Positions 12,309 to 22,522 of a DNA stretch of 64,000 nucleotides are shown here, piece by piece. How positions within the stretch are numbered: the first letter of the stretch is position 1; every line of letters starts with the position of its first letter. The DNA is from Aplidium turbinatum (taxonomy: Eukaryota > Chordata > Ascidiacea > Aplousobranchia > Polyclinidae). The stretch spans positions 15,455,197 through 15,519,196 of the forward strand of contig OU964929.1 of NCBI GenBank assembly GCA_918807975.1, written 5' to 3'. Made by a program: the position numbers and the translations under genes. The notes below the pieces were generated by a model, which was not told where the DNA came from, made no database searches, and saw only the letters and a program-made list of their open reading frames with translations.

Positions 12309-12980
12309 TCAAGGACAAAGACGTTGATACATCCAGCCATTTTCACCCTGTTTAAAACACTCAGAAGAATTAACATCTTTATTGAAAACAATTCTATCAC
12401 AAACTCGTGTTTTATGACCTTGCCAAAATTCGATCAAACTGGGTATTACATTATATCCTTGCCAAAACTCTGGCCTTGGCACAGACCTGTCTTTGTAACG
12501 TTCAGTGACTTCATCTAAGTGTTCCATTAGCACATCTCGACTACTTACGCACATGCTTTGCTTGTCACTGACATGCATCGCCAATTGACTCACACGAGGA
12601 CGCGCTGCAAAGTCTATATCTGCTACATTCGAAGAAACAAGTTCAACTTTGCCTTCAATACGAATTGAGCGAATAAGAGGCATCCAATAAAACAGTAATG
12701 CTGCATGTGGTGTTTTTTCTATTTGAGAAGCTTTGGCACTGACTTTGCTTGTGTAAAATTTGAATCCATCTTCCCCATAACCCTGAAGTAAGACCATTCT
12801 TGAGGAAGGTTTCCCATCCTTAACTGTAGACAAACTCATGGCATGGGGTAAGCTAATATTTTCCGCATTGCAAGCAATATTGTACCAGTGTTCAAACTGC
12901 TTAATTGGGTTTGTACTGACCAAGTTCGTTTCGAGTAGTTCATTCCCATCTGCCGAGCTGTGACTAAATTTTATATCCAT
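12309..12980 (-). CDS. Divergent PNPO paralogue with altered active-site residues
   Basis: A 223-residue PNPO-family protein from Met at 12980 (MDIKFSHSSADGN), which aligns with the start of the domain in the first copy. It keeps the fold landmarks RMVLLQGYGEDGFKFYT, SIRIEGKVE, RPRVSQL, PRPEFWQGY, EFWQGHKTR and the end GWMYQRLCP. Compared with the neighbour at 4497-5276, three family substrate-contact positions differ. The Lys of LLKG is Gln (LLQG), the Tyr of QYF is Asp (IDF), and the His of RMHDR is Cys (RVCDR). The Arg and Ser of RPxxSQ remain. The open frame continues upstream to 13340, but that part runs into a MITE and is probably not coding; an upstream exon cannot be excluded. Intact frame implies constraint, so a changed function or an FMN-binding non-catalytic role is possible (inference). 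Confidence 0.85.
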   Translation of the reverse strand: MDIKFSHSSADGNELLETNLVSTNPIKQFEHWYNIACNAENISLPHAMSLSTVKDGKPSSRMVLLQGYGEDGFKFYTSKVSAKASQIEKTPHAALLFYWMPLIRSIRIEGKVELVSSNVADIDFAARPRVSQLAMHVSDKQSMCVSSRDVLMEHLDEVTERYKDRSVPRPEFWQGYNVIPSLIEFWQGHKTRVCDRIVFNKDVNSSECFKQGENGWMYQRLCP

Positions 12981-13252
12981 ACAAGCAATCTTACAATAAC
13001 TTGTGTTCAATACACTTAATCCACGCTTACTGTTACTGCAGAAAAAGCAGATAACTTTCATGTCCTGTAACAAAAATGTGAACACTTTCAATGACAAAAA
13101 TTTTAGAAGCAGCATTTCACACCCAGTATGCACAATTTTATATATATGGCAAACACTGATAATAACCCTATTTCCAAGTTTTATGCACTTAGACGAATCA
13201 TGCTGAATTGTTTTCAAACCAATAGATAATTGGAAATTTACATATATGATAT

Positions 13253-13497
13253 CGTCTCTAATAAGCTGAACTATCGTAACTCCAAAAATGCAGTTTTGAG
13301 AAAACTGAATTTTAAAGTTCACGCTGTGTTTGCTGTACATTCATTTACGATAGTTCATTGTTCTGTATCATCAAAACTAAAGTAGATGGAGTTACGGCGC
13401 TTTAACAAAATGAACTGTAGTCTATAAAGATGCCAAATCAATCAAAAACGCAATTTTGAAAAATTTGGACTTACGATAGTTCAGCTTATTAGAGACG
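13253..13497. mobile_element. Small MITE with CGTCTCTAATAAGCTGAACT ends
   Basis: The first 27 bases (13253-13279) are repeated as a perfect inverse at 13471-13497. Inner sequence also repeats the AACTATCGTAA word. No clear TSD can be read. It overlaps the 5' extension of the open frame of the second PNPO gene, which argues against that extension being coding. Confidence 0.75.
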
Positions 13498-15381
13498 AAT
13501 TATGCACCATTATATATGAAGTATCTTTTACAAGCAAAATCCTGCTTGAAAGTAAAACCAGTCACTGCATGTGTTAGCAATACTTAAAATAGAGGTGGAA
13601 ATTCAAGAGTGAATTTGAAATGCAGAGATTGGGATTTGCTTGTTTTAATACAAGTTTATTCAAAAAAATCCGAAGAGTTCGTTCTTGAGGCATGTTCTGT
13701 GACTGATGACTTACTGTGCACAAAAGTAATTATACAGCAATGTGTAGTGTATATGACTATATGTATTAAACAGGTGCTTTACAAAATCACATACCGTACT
13801 TATTCTTTAGACTTACAGCTTAGGCATGAAACAAAATTAAAAACATTTAGAAAAGATTGCTTGCATGCAACAGTTATTGTCTTAATTTTTTTTTTATTTC
13901 AAATTAAATTTCTTGGTGCACAATTTCATTATAATTCTCAATGGCTAGCCTATTCAATATTCATGGAACAAAATTACAATCAAAATAGCTTCGAACAGGC
14001 CAAACAAGCTATTGACAAAAAGGAACAACCATGAATCTCATTATTAAAATTACTTCTGATTTAAAAAAAAATAATATCTAAGAGCCAAAAGATACATTTG
14101 GCCCCAACTGATGCAGGATTGACAATTTTCTTCAGACATACGGTACCGGTATGCAAAATCTTTTGGCTTTTGTAGCCTCTTTTGCTGAGTAAATTTGTCA
14201 GAAATCATAGCACAAAAACTTCAGAACCATGGTAGGAGTCAGAAAAAAATGAGTAAAAATCTTGATATTTCAAAGTCAGGATTTATAAAGATTCCAAAAC
14301 AAGACTCTTGGAATCAGGATTTTCTAAAATCCCAATCCTTACTCTTCAAACTGCCAGGTGAGCTATGAAGCAAGTCAAACAGAGTGGTTTACTTCCTTTG
14401 AGGTTTCGGTCACACAACAGTCAACAACTACAAAATGCATGACAATTCACTGCTTGAACAATGAATTGCAAAGCAACCTCAGTTTATGAAGCAATTTTTC
14501 AACACCAGGATTTAGCTTGTGTAAATTCATAGTAAAAGAATAATGTTCATTAGTTTAGTAAAAACTAAAATATAATAACTACACTTACTGCACTATAAAA
14601 ACAGTATTCAAATTTTACAAAAAAAAAACAACTTTTAACTGAAGGAAACAATTTTGCAAAGCTGTTTAATTTAATGTCATAAGCCATAAAAAGACAATAA
14701 AGATCACTTTCACACAACTTTCAGTAAAATTCAGTACGATACGAAATAAATCAGTAAAAATGGAAATGTTAAGTTTGTCCAGACAAAACTGCAAATATTG
14801 GTCTCATGGTCTGTGTTGTGCAATGCCACATATTATGTGTGGTAAACACTACTGTAAACAGTTTTCACAAAATGAATTAAAACAAACATTACAATTAAAA
14901 AGCATGTTGAAGAAAGTAAATGACCAACAACTAAGAGGAAAATTTTTTACTGATAGGCCTATGTTTTAAAATGAAGTCTAATCACAATCCTCAAAGTCAG
15001 TGTTTAATTTAAATGACTTGTACAGGCTAGGTTTATGTTTGTGGGAAGTTTGGGGCATTTAACTTAACAAGGTTAGACTAATTGATCCCCACCCTTGTCA
15101 AGCATATATACCTATTTTCCAGTGGACAGATTTTAAAAGAAATAGTCTAAGAATCTATTACACAATACATGCTTAATATACCGGTATATTAAACATTAGT
15201 CTTAATAAATGGATGCATTAATTATTTATAATATTATATCACATTTTCAAGCAACCTCAAAACTACATTCAGTGGACAAAATGAAAGTATGTTACCTACA
15301 CTAAGTTAACTGATGCGAAGACAAATTGGGATTATGACTTTACTAATAAAAAAACAACCAGTTTTGAGGTGAAACAATAAA
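13498..15381. other. AT-rich intergenic region, no gene recognised
   Basis: Two modest plus-strand open frames (13609-14034 and 14760-14969) are present. They have low-complexity composition and no recognisable domain, so I do not call them genes. No repeat boundary was resolved. Confidence 0.35.
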
Positions 15382-15387
15382 TTTATT
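15382..15387 (-). terminator. Candidate polyadenylation signal of MAPKAPK5
   Basis: AATAAA on the minus strand, about 120 bases downstream of the MAPKAPK5 stop. Position fits a short 3' UTR. It is a single hexamer in AT-rich DNA, so the call is tentative. Confidence 0.45.
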
Positions 15388-15506
15388 TTTAGAACTTTCC
15401 TGATGATTAACGATGGAACAAACGTCCATACTGTAAGTGCGAATTCGAGTGAGTAGGCCACACTTCTGTAGTAAACAACATTTCAAAGAAAACTATTCAA
15501 TATTTC

Positions 15507-16955
15507 TTAATCAGATCCAAATATATGCACTTTGTTATTGACATGAGATTCCAGTATTGTCTTGATATTAAGTGCAAAGTCTAACATATCAATTTCCTTT
15601 TCAAACTTATTCCCGTTCCAAGAATATCTTTTCAGTATACTCAGTAAAGATTCATTATCAGGATTTATCTGCACTGCAACACTCACTGAATTTTCAAGAT
15701 CTTCCATTGGGTTGCTGCCATCTTTTTTTGGAAACATACATCGAGCAATTACATCACGCAAAGACTTGTGAGATATTGGATCAACCGCAGGAGGACAGCT
15801 TGCAGTGAAGTGAATTCCTTGCAGTTCTTCCTTGCGGTTTATTTCTTTACGCTTGAGAAATATTGGATTTATAGCAGCTTCAATAGGCTTTAGATTTACT
15901 GGTCGATCAGGTATTCTCATTTTTTTCAAATGATTATCATGCAAAAGTGCTGCTTCTTGAAGGTTAGCCTTGTTGGACATGTATACAGGGGATTGTAGCA
16001 GTGTATCAGGGACTTCTTCAGTTAACCAGGGATGTTTGACCAAATCTCCAATGGTCATTCTTTCATGAGGATCTACACAAAGCAGTCGTTTGACTACATC
16101 TTTTGCTCTGTCTGACACTCTCTCCCACTCTCGATCTGGAAACTGATAAGTTCCGCTCATGATTTTTCTTCTCATACTACGATCAATGGCTCTCCGCGAA
16201 GTAGGATGTTCAGAATAAAATGGTGGATAACCACACATGAGAATGTATATTATAACTCCAAGTGACCACATATCACAACTTTTGTCATAAGTATATGGTG
16301 TGGTCACTGCAACACTGTTTCTTTCTCTTCGATGTCTTCTTTGAGCTTCTAAAACTTGGGGAGAGACATAATATGGAGTAAATTGGGGAGTCATTAAATC
16401 TCCGTTGTCTAACTTTGCAAACCCAAAATCACAGAGCTTAATTGGAGAATCTTCTGCAGAACTTTTGTACAACATATTTTCTGGTTTTAAGTCTCTATGT
16501 GCAATATTCATGCTATGTAAATGGCATACAGCAAGCGCAATTTGCATTGTTGTAGCGGCTGCATGTCTTTCGGTGAATCCATGCTGTTTGCTGATACGAA
16601 AAAACAATTCTCCGCCGTCCATTAATTCAAGAACAAGCAGTAAACGAGATTGTGATGCAGATTCACCTGGAAACTGCAACTCATTTCGAAACACTTCATA
16701 AAGTGTTACCACATGGGGGTGACCACTGCAAGCCCAATGCATTTGAACTTCTTGTTGAGCTTTAGGACGATCAACAACAACTTTAATTGCAAAATTTTCA
16801 CCAGTGCTTCGTTTTGTGGCCATTCGAACTGGACCAGAAATTCCTGTTCCCAATTTTTGATTCCAATTGACTTCATACTCATCAGTTATAGAAGTTGTTT
16901 TTATGTCAATCTTTCCAGGGATAGGTTTAAAGGGAGTAGTTGTGTTATCAGCCAT
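15507..16955 (-). CDS. MAPKAPK5: MAP kinase-activated protein kinase 5 (MAPKAPK5/PRAK), single coding exon
   Basis: Ser/Thr kinase acting downstream of p38 and atypical ERK3/4 MAP kinases. The 482-residue frame spans the whole family (human 473). Visible: GTGISGPV nucleotide loop (about 36-43), catalytic Lys58 (FAIK), HRDLKPEN (Asp155), DFGFAK (Asp176), and activation loop GDLMTPQFTPYY with Thr189 matching the regulatory Thr182 of human MK5. The C-terminal tail has INPIFLKRK, aligning with the basic nuclear-localisation region, then SLRDVIARC and YSWNGNKF, typical of MK5 rather than MK2/3. Upstream of the ATG the minus strand reads ATTTTTAG then CAGAGCAATG, a good splice acceptor, so a 5' UTR intron is likely although the coding part has none. 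The motif after the loop is VSPQVLE (VAPQVLE in human). Confidence 0.95.
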   Translation of the reverse strand: MADNTTTPFKPIPGKIDIKTTSITDEYEVNWNQKLGTGISGPVRMATKRSTGENFAIKVVVDRPKAQQEVQMHWACSGHPHVVTLYEVFRNELQFPGESASQSRLLLVLELMDGGELFFRISKQHGFTERHAAATTMQIALAVCHLHSMNIAHRDLKPENMLYKSSAEDSPIKLCDFGFAKLDNGDLMTPQFTPYYVSPQVLEAQRRHRRERNSVAVTTPYTYDKSCDMWSLGVIIYILMCGYPPFYSEHPTSRRAIDRSMRRKIMSGTYQFPDREWERVSDRAKDVVKRLLCVDPHERMTIGDLVKHPWLTEEVPDTLLQSPVYMSNKANLQEAALLHDNHLKKMRIPDRPVNLKPIEAAINPIFLKRKEINRKEELQGIHFTASCPPAVDPISHKSLRDVIARCMFPKKDGSNPMEDLENSVSVAVQINPDNESLLSILKRYSWNGNKFEKEIDMLDFALNIKTILESHVNNKVHIFGSD

Positions 16956-17259
16956 TGCTCTGCTAAAAATATTGAAACAGCTACCAATTACAGAGGATCA
17001 AAAACATATACGTTAGATGATAAATACTCTGAAAATAAAAAAGGCAACACTTAGCACAACATTACAGCTGTCCCAGAACCAGAAAAGTATAAGTATAGTC
17101 CAAAGTTGAATCTGAAGCATTTCATAACCAATCAAAATAGGCTACTGCATTACAAACACAACAAAATCAATACACTTTGTTTGAATATATTGTAAATATA
17201 GCCTCTGAAGCTATATGCACACATTGCCAAGCATGACGTTTTACCTCAATATGCACTCA

Positions 17260-17460
17260 GGGGTGTACTGTTTTGGTATCAAGCGCATTATAACGTCCGC
17301 GTTTTGAAGCTTAAGTACCTTTTTGTAGACTCTTGCTATGCTTGACATATGGGCTATTGTTTTTCCTTGTGATGGTCAGAAACAAAAACAAACTGAAGTG
17401 ATGAAATTATTTTTTTTAATCAATATTGTTACTGTTTACAGACGCCAAACTAACTTTTCA
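17260..17460. repeat. Degenerate fragment of the 7.8-12.1 kb foldback arm
   Basis: From about 17278 this reads as a diverged copy of the arm block around 11725-11860: the words AACGT.CGCGTTTTG, CTTTGCTATG-like, TTGTTTTTC.T.TGATGG and TCAGAAA.AAAAACAA occur in the same order. It shows the family is present elsewhere. Ends are not defined. Confidence 0.55.
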
Positions 17461-18546
17461 ACAGCAAAACTGCAGTGCGATGAAACAAAGATCACATACA
17501 AGTTCGTTTGGCAAATGTGGTCACATCCCCTTATGACAAACGAAAACTTACCCAGACAAATTTTCAAATTCCAGAAAATTAAAAGAACTTTAACTTTATT
17601 ACTCATATTTGAAGACATAAAAAATTGGGCTGTAAGCTACTTAAATTAAAATTCACCACAAAAAAGCAGTAATGACTAAGTTGCTTCAAATTTAATTTAA
17701 GAAAAACATTTCACTACAGTGTCAAACTGATATCTTTTGGAATACCAACTAAAAAACAGCGCACAAGCCACCAATTCAGATGAAAAAACTTTTAAATTTA
17801 GAATTGTTATATACACAATTTTTTTATTTTTGTTCTCTCGTTTTTTATTTTAAAGAAGAAGGTAAAAGAAAAGAATATGTCATGCTCGAGTGGACATGTG
17901 CATATAGCCTCAGAGGCTGTATTTATAGCCTATATTCACAATAGATGATAAGAATAGTCACTACGTATAAAAAAGATGATCAGCACGCACAACGCTTGGA
18001 GTGTGTAATCACGAGTACAAGACACAATCATATGGTACACTAAATTGACCACTACCATACATCACAACCAATGTTCTCACAAATGCAAACAAAAAATTCC
18101 CAAAATCTGCAAAAAAACAACTTGGTGTAGTGCTGTAACAATATTGATTTAAAGGTCAGAATTGCTTTATCACACATAAAACCCACTAAAGAGAAGGACA
18201 ACTGGGAATGCTCCAGTTCTAGTCTCAACTGTTACCTACTCCATTTTCCAAAGTTCATTGCATAGGCCTAGATGTCCCTACTGTTGGGATAAAATTGATG
18301 TGGGAGGTTGAGGTGGATAAATCAGTTCAAAAAGATAAACAAAATTAAGTGCATTTTAGCACAAACTAGTACTACAATATTTAATCAGTGCAGCAAGTGA
18401 ACCTGGGTAAGAAATTCTATGAATTGATCATGTTCCTAATTTTGTCTCTAAGTAGGCGTAAAATTCCCAATCCAGTGACAAATTCCCTAAAAATGGGAAC
18501 ACTGACTACAAAGTTGCCAGATGTTTTAAAAATTGCCAGTGTAAAT
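17461..18546. other. AT-rich spacer, mostly unassigned
   Basis: No gene recognised. The stretch 17815-17875 (CTCTCGTTTTTTATTTTAAA followed by an AGAAGGTAAAAGAA word) resembles the body of the SINE at 47196-47560, so it may be an old fragment of that family. Confidence 0.35.
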
Positions 18547-18560
18547 GCTATTGAAAAGTA

Positions 18561-18819
18561 GTAAAGATCCCATACTCAGTTACTGAGCTTTGGGGAATGA
18601 GAAGATAAGGTTCTCATTATACTAAGCCTTCGGCACTAAGGAGAGTAGGGTGGCCAGTTCCTTTCTCTCGGCCGCCTTTACTTCAGCAACTACGCCCACC
18701 CAATTTATTACACCATGGGTAGAGGTGAGCGGTGTTTTTCAACAACCAGCTGAAGCCGGGAATCAAACCAGGTTTGCACAATTGGAAAGCCAACACCTTA
18801 TCCGTTGCGCCATCCCACC
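18561..18819 (-). repeat. tRNA-derived SINE with 14-bp TSD
   Basis: On the minus strand the right end begins with a tRNA-like head: GATGGCGCAACGGATAAGG resembles an RNA polymerase III A box and GGTTTGATTCCC a B box. The exact 14-base direct repeat GCTATTGAAAAGTA flanks it (18547-18560 and 18820-18833), as expected of LINE-mediated insertion. The body runs to about 259 bp. Confidence 0.85.
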
Positions 18820-19048
18820 GCTATTGAAAAGTAACCCATTGTTATAGGTGATGAAACAAGCCCAAAATATGACAAATTTGCGCATACTATAGTCAAAATC
18901 GAACAAACTTTGTTGAAAATGGAACAAAACCAAACAAAAAAACACTATTGCCATTTGAAATGTTTTTGTGGCTGCTAAAATGTTCTGATAATTTTAAAAC
19001 AAAACTAGCCAAATTGCCAACCTTGACTACAAACAACAGCACATAGTC

Positions 19049-19653
19049 CAGGGGTCCTCAACCGTGGCCCTCTACCTTCCAAGGGGGCCACAGAGTGTTG
19101 TCAGGGGGGCTACGATAAAATGCTTCATTAATGAATTATAACATGTATTACTTGAGAAACGTAGAATTGTGACACAAAAAGCACTCATGTAGGTGTTAGT
19201 ATTGTAAAGCCAGCTAAAAGCATGTTCTTTCATCGTATGTTCTATCTCACTGCATGTTGCATCATATTTTGTGATTGTAACATAACAATCAAGGATACGC
19301 TTGATTTATTGCCATAGTCTATTACGAAAAAGAAAGCATTGGCGTGGCTTTGTGATGTTTTCATTTTGTAAATGAAAAACCTGTACGGCAGTTTTAGTTC
19401 ATTGGATTTAGTTGTAGTGATAGACTGAGTGTTCGTCTTGCTGTATCAAAGACTGAGCTGAATATAAAAGGCTTGCTAAAACAAAATCAGGCACAAGTTT
19501 CTCACTGAGGTACCGTATAAATCATTTAATCACTCGTTAACTGTTTTCATTAATTTTGTTTCGTTCGTTGTTCTTTAAACAAATACATTTTTATTTCACT
19601 CAAGGGGGCCACAGTCTGGGGGGCCATAACTCAAAAAAGGTTGAGAACCACTG
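19049..19653. mobile_element. hAT (Charlie-like) MITE with exact TSD
   Basis: Left end CAGGGGTCCTCAACC, right end GGTTGAGAACCACTG, the classic hAT/Charlie form. An exact 8-bp TSD ACATAGTC lies at 19041-19048 and 19654-19661. GGGGGCCACAG words sit just inside both ends. The interior has no transposase. Confidence 0.92.
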
Positions 19654-19734
19654 ACATAGTCTATCAAACACAGTAAGCCGGCCAAGATTTACACATCTCC
19701 TAAAATTTAAGAAAAAGAAGCATTCAGGCTGTTC

Positions 19735-19855
19735 TTCATTCAGCGGCACCTAGTGGATGGAATAATTCTCCGGCAACAACACTTCAACAATCAGAAAACT
19801 TCACTGTGTCAATCTAGGTAACCGGTCCTGCGTCAAAAGCCTCTACAAGTATGCA
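19735..19855 (+). repeat. SINE body fragment
   Basis: Closely matches 20725-20850 (GGCACCTA, AATAATTC, CGGCAACAACACTTCA and GTAACCGG in order) but lacks the tRNA-like head present there. A truncated copy of the same family. Confidence 0.65.
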
Positions 19856-19888
19856 AAACTACTAAGAATAGGAAGTGGTTATACTTAT

Positions 19889-20226
19889 GGCGCCGTAGGT
19901 ATAGCCATTTCATGCCTTTTTTTATCTTTACGTCGCTTTCACTAAGCATGCGCGCTGTTGCTGAGTTTGCACGCCAAACTACTGATGCATTTTTTTCTTC
20001 TTTTACTTTCTCTTTCAAAGCAAAAGATGAGAAAACAAATGAAAAAATGTGCGTATTTATAACTTCTAAATTCAACTGTTTTTGCCAACTGAATCAGTGG
20101 CGCGTGTAATATTTGTCTGGCTTGTACTCCTAAGAATATGAGTTCGATACCACCAGGAAGTGCTCTTTTTTTAAACTAAATTCTAACCCGAAGTGACTCA
20201 ATCATTAGGCTACGTATTTTTGTGGT
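19889..20226 (+). repeat. tRNA-like SINE, second family, copy 1
   Basis: About 340 bp, present again in the opposite orientation at 47196-47560. Contains an A-box-like GTGGCGCGTGTAATA and a B-box-like GAGTTCGATACC, about 50 bases apart. The shared region starts GGCGCCGTAGGTATAGCC and ends near TCATTAGGCTACG. Both copies are diverged by perhaps 10-15 per cent (estimate by eye). Confidence 0.75.
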
Positions 20227-20609
20227 TGTTCAGTTTAGTTTGTATTTAGTTCTGACCACCACAACGATAAAACAGTATATGACAAACATAGCAGCTAGGT
20301 CTAGAAAGGGTGCCAGATGTTTCGTTCCGACGTTTCGGCCCTACAAGACATCGGCTACCGGTACTTTGGTGGAAAGTGCAAGATTGAGAGTGGCAAAACA
20401 CCACCAAAAGATCTCAGGGACGAAACATCTGGTAAGCGTGCGAGATTGAGAGTGGCAAAACACTGCGACCGAAAAGAAGTTTTATTCGAAGTCGGCATAA
20501 CCTTAATATACAATAACCCTAACCCTAGCCTATATACAATACAGCCACTGCAGCAAGTGCAGCATTCAACATCACAGCATTTAATTTTATTTGTCAGAGG
20601 TGGATGAAG

Positions 20610-20850
20610 ATTCGATAGCTCAGTTGGTTAGCGCGTGACTTCGTGAACGAAGAAGCTTCAAGATCAAGCAGCGCTGGTTCAACTCTGGGGGTATGCGCTT
20701 GAGCAATGCATTCTAAAGACTGCTTTCCATTCAGTGGCACCTAATGGGTGAAATAATTCCCCGGCAACAACACTTCAGTAATCGGAAACTTCACTCTGTC
20801 AATTTCGGTAACCGGCTTTGCGGGTCAAAAGCCTTGACAAGTAACTCATG
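20610..20850 (+). repeat. tRNA-derived SINE with head
   Basis: Begins with a tRNA-like head: ATAGCTCAGTTGGTTAGCGC (A box) and GGTTCAACTC (B box) about 60 bases on. The body at 20725-20850 is repeated at 19735-19855. The spacing between boxes is enlarged and the acceptor stem does not pair, so it is not a working tRNA gene. Confidence 0.8.
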
Positions 20851-22522
20851 CGGAAGTACCAGGAATAACCTATCAAGCCTTTGTCAGTCCGAGGATAAAG
20901 ATTCAAAACCAACCATGATATGCCCTTTAATATCAACTGTCTGATTGTGGAAACGAACTAATACATAGTAGGCCTATCTGAAAACAATTGTGATTAAAAA
21001 AGCTATAATTACCATGTCATCTGGTTCAGCGCTTCCCAACCTTTTTCAGTTCGCGACCCACTTTTAATGCAAGTTTTATTGTGCGACCAACAATGAGATA
21101 TGACATCTTTATTATGGTATCTTTACCACTGGCATACATACTGAAATAAGTTTTTAGTTAATGCAACACAACACATCTAATTGCATCTCTGTTACATTGT
21201 TGCATAATGGACCTTTTGCACATTCAAAATCACCAGAGCGTGACGTTTGAGTTACGCGGAGTCTGAGGGTTAAGAATCGCTTCTTTTCTACGGTTTATGA
21301 AGGCGTTTCTTGTTATTGCAAGCAAGCGTGAGGTCGCTGGCAGGTGAAAGTAAATTTTTTGTGTTTATGAATTGTTGTAGGTTATCGGTACACTTCAGTT
21401 CTTGTTCGTTTTAATCATAATGTTGGCTAACAGTAACAGACTAGGAAAGGCAATTTAGGACGCCATTGTGGAGCGTGTGCATTTTGACCGGGAATTATGG
21501 ATCACGTTAGTGGTAGCCTACCTTGTCTTGCACCATTTTCTTTTCATTCTGCATAACATATGCAACAAACCAACCACACTTCATTGGTGATGCCAAGCAT
21601 AGTCACTGGTATTTTCCTGTCGAAGATGTGAAATTGACGAATTTTTTTATGGCCCACTCTCTACATGAATGCGATGGCGTGCAATACTTCGTGTATTCAA
21701 CACATCGTCTTCACTCATTTGAGGCCTACCTAGGAAAGGAGAGATATTCAAATGTAGACCAATACCATGTAGGCTAAATCTTTTTCTATAAGAAACCTTT
21801 TTTCGGCCATAACAGCATTATTGAAGTGCATTAGCAGCTATTTTCTGCTTCAAAAGGTGAAACATCCACTCCTCTGACATATTTCTTTGTCACTCACATT
21901 ACCAGTGTAGCCTACAACTGAGATACAAACATAATAGCCCCATTTCTTAGATCAACTCCCACTAATCTAATGACTTTGCAGTGTTCGCACTTTTATAGTT
22001 CGAGTACGTTTGCGACTGACGGTGAAGTGAGGATGGTGTTTCGAGACGTATACTTCAGTGCAGTCGATGGTGATCATGGTGCTTGAGTAGGCTAGTCTGT
22101 TTTGAAGTCTAGCTACATGGCTGCTATGATAACATCACGATGACGGAATATGTTCAAACTAATCAACCTTGAATAGATGAGATGCATTCATGAATAAAAA
22201 ATACGGTGTACAGTACGAATGCAGAAGTAATACCAAACCTTGTGCCTAAGTCTGTATAAAACAAACCCAGGCAAAGCTTCATCAACACCAAGAAAAATTC
22301 ATCTTTCACCGCTAGTCTATGTAGCCTAGATGCAGTGCTCCTGTATCATTTTGAGGTATTTTAAAAGTAGCATCGTTATCAAGTTCTGCATCAACATTTT
22401 GATTTGCATGCTTAGCTTTTGAAGCTGTGTAATTCAGGAAATTCTTCCTATCTTTGCCGATCAAGATCGCTTCCAATACAGTAAAGAACGGGTCGAAGGT
22501 TAACACTTCTGTAGCCTAAGTT

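Noticed and set aside
12981-13340. N-terminal extension of the second PNPO open frame
   Set aside because: It has no PNPO similarity, is low-complexity, and overlaps the inverted-repeat MITE at 13253-13497. The family domain starts at the Met at 12980.
13609-14034. 141-codon plus-strand open frame
   Set aside because: No family resemblance, AT-driven composition, and no supporting neighbours or splice sites.
20510-20530. Telomere-like CCCTAACCCTA
   Set aside because: Only about two units are present, inside a SINE-rich region, with no extended array.
20610-20690. Functional tRNA gene
   Set aside because: A and B boxes are recognisable, but spacing is enlarged, arms do not pair, and the body is repeated elsewhere; it is a SINE head.
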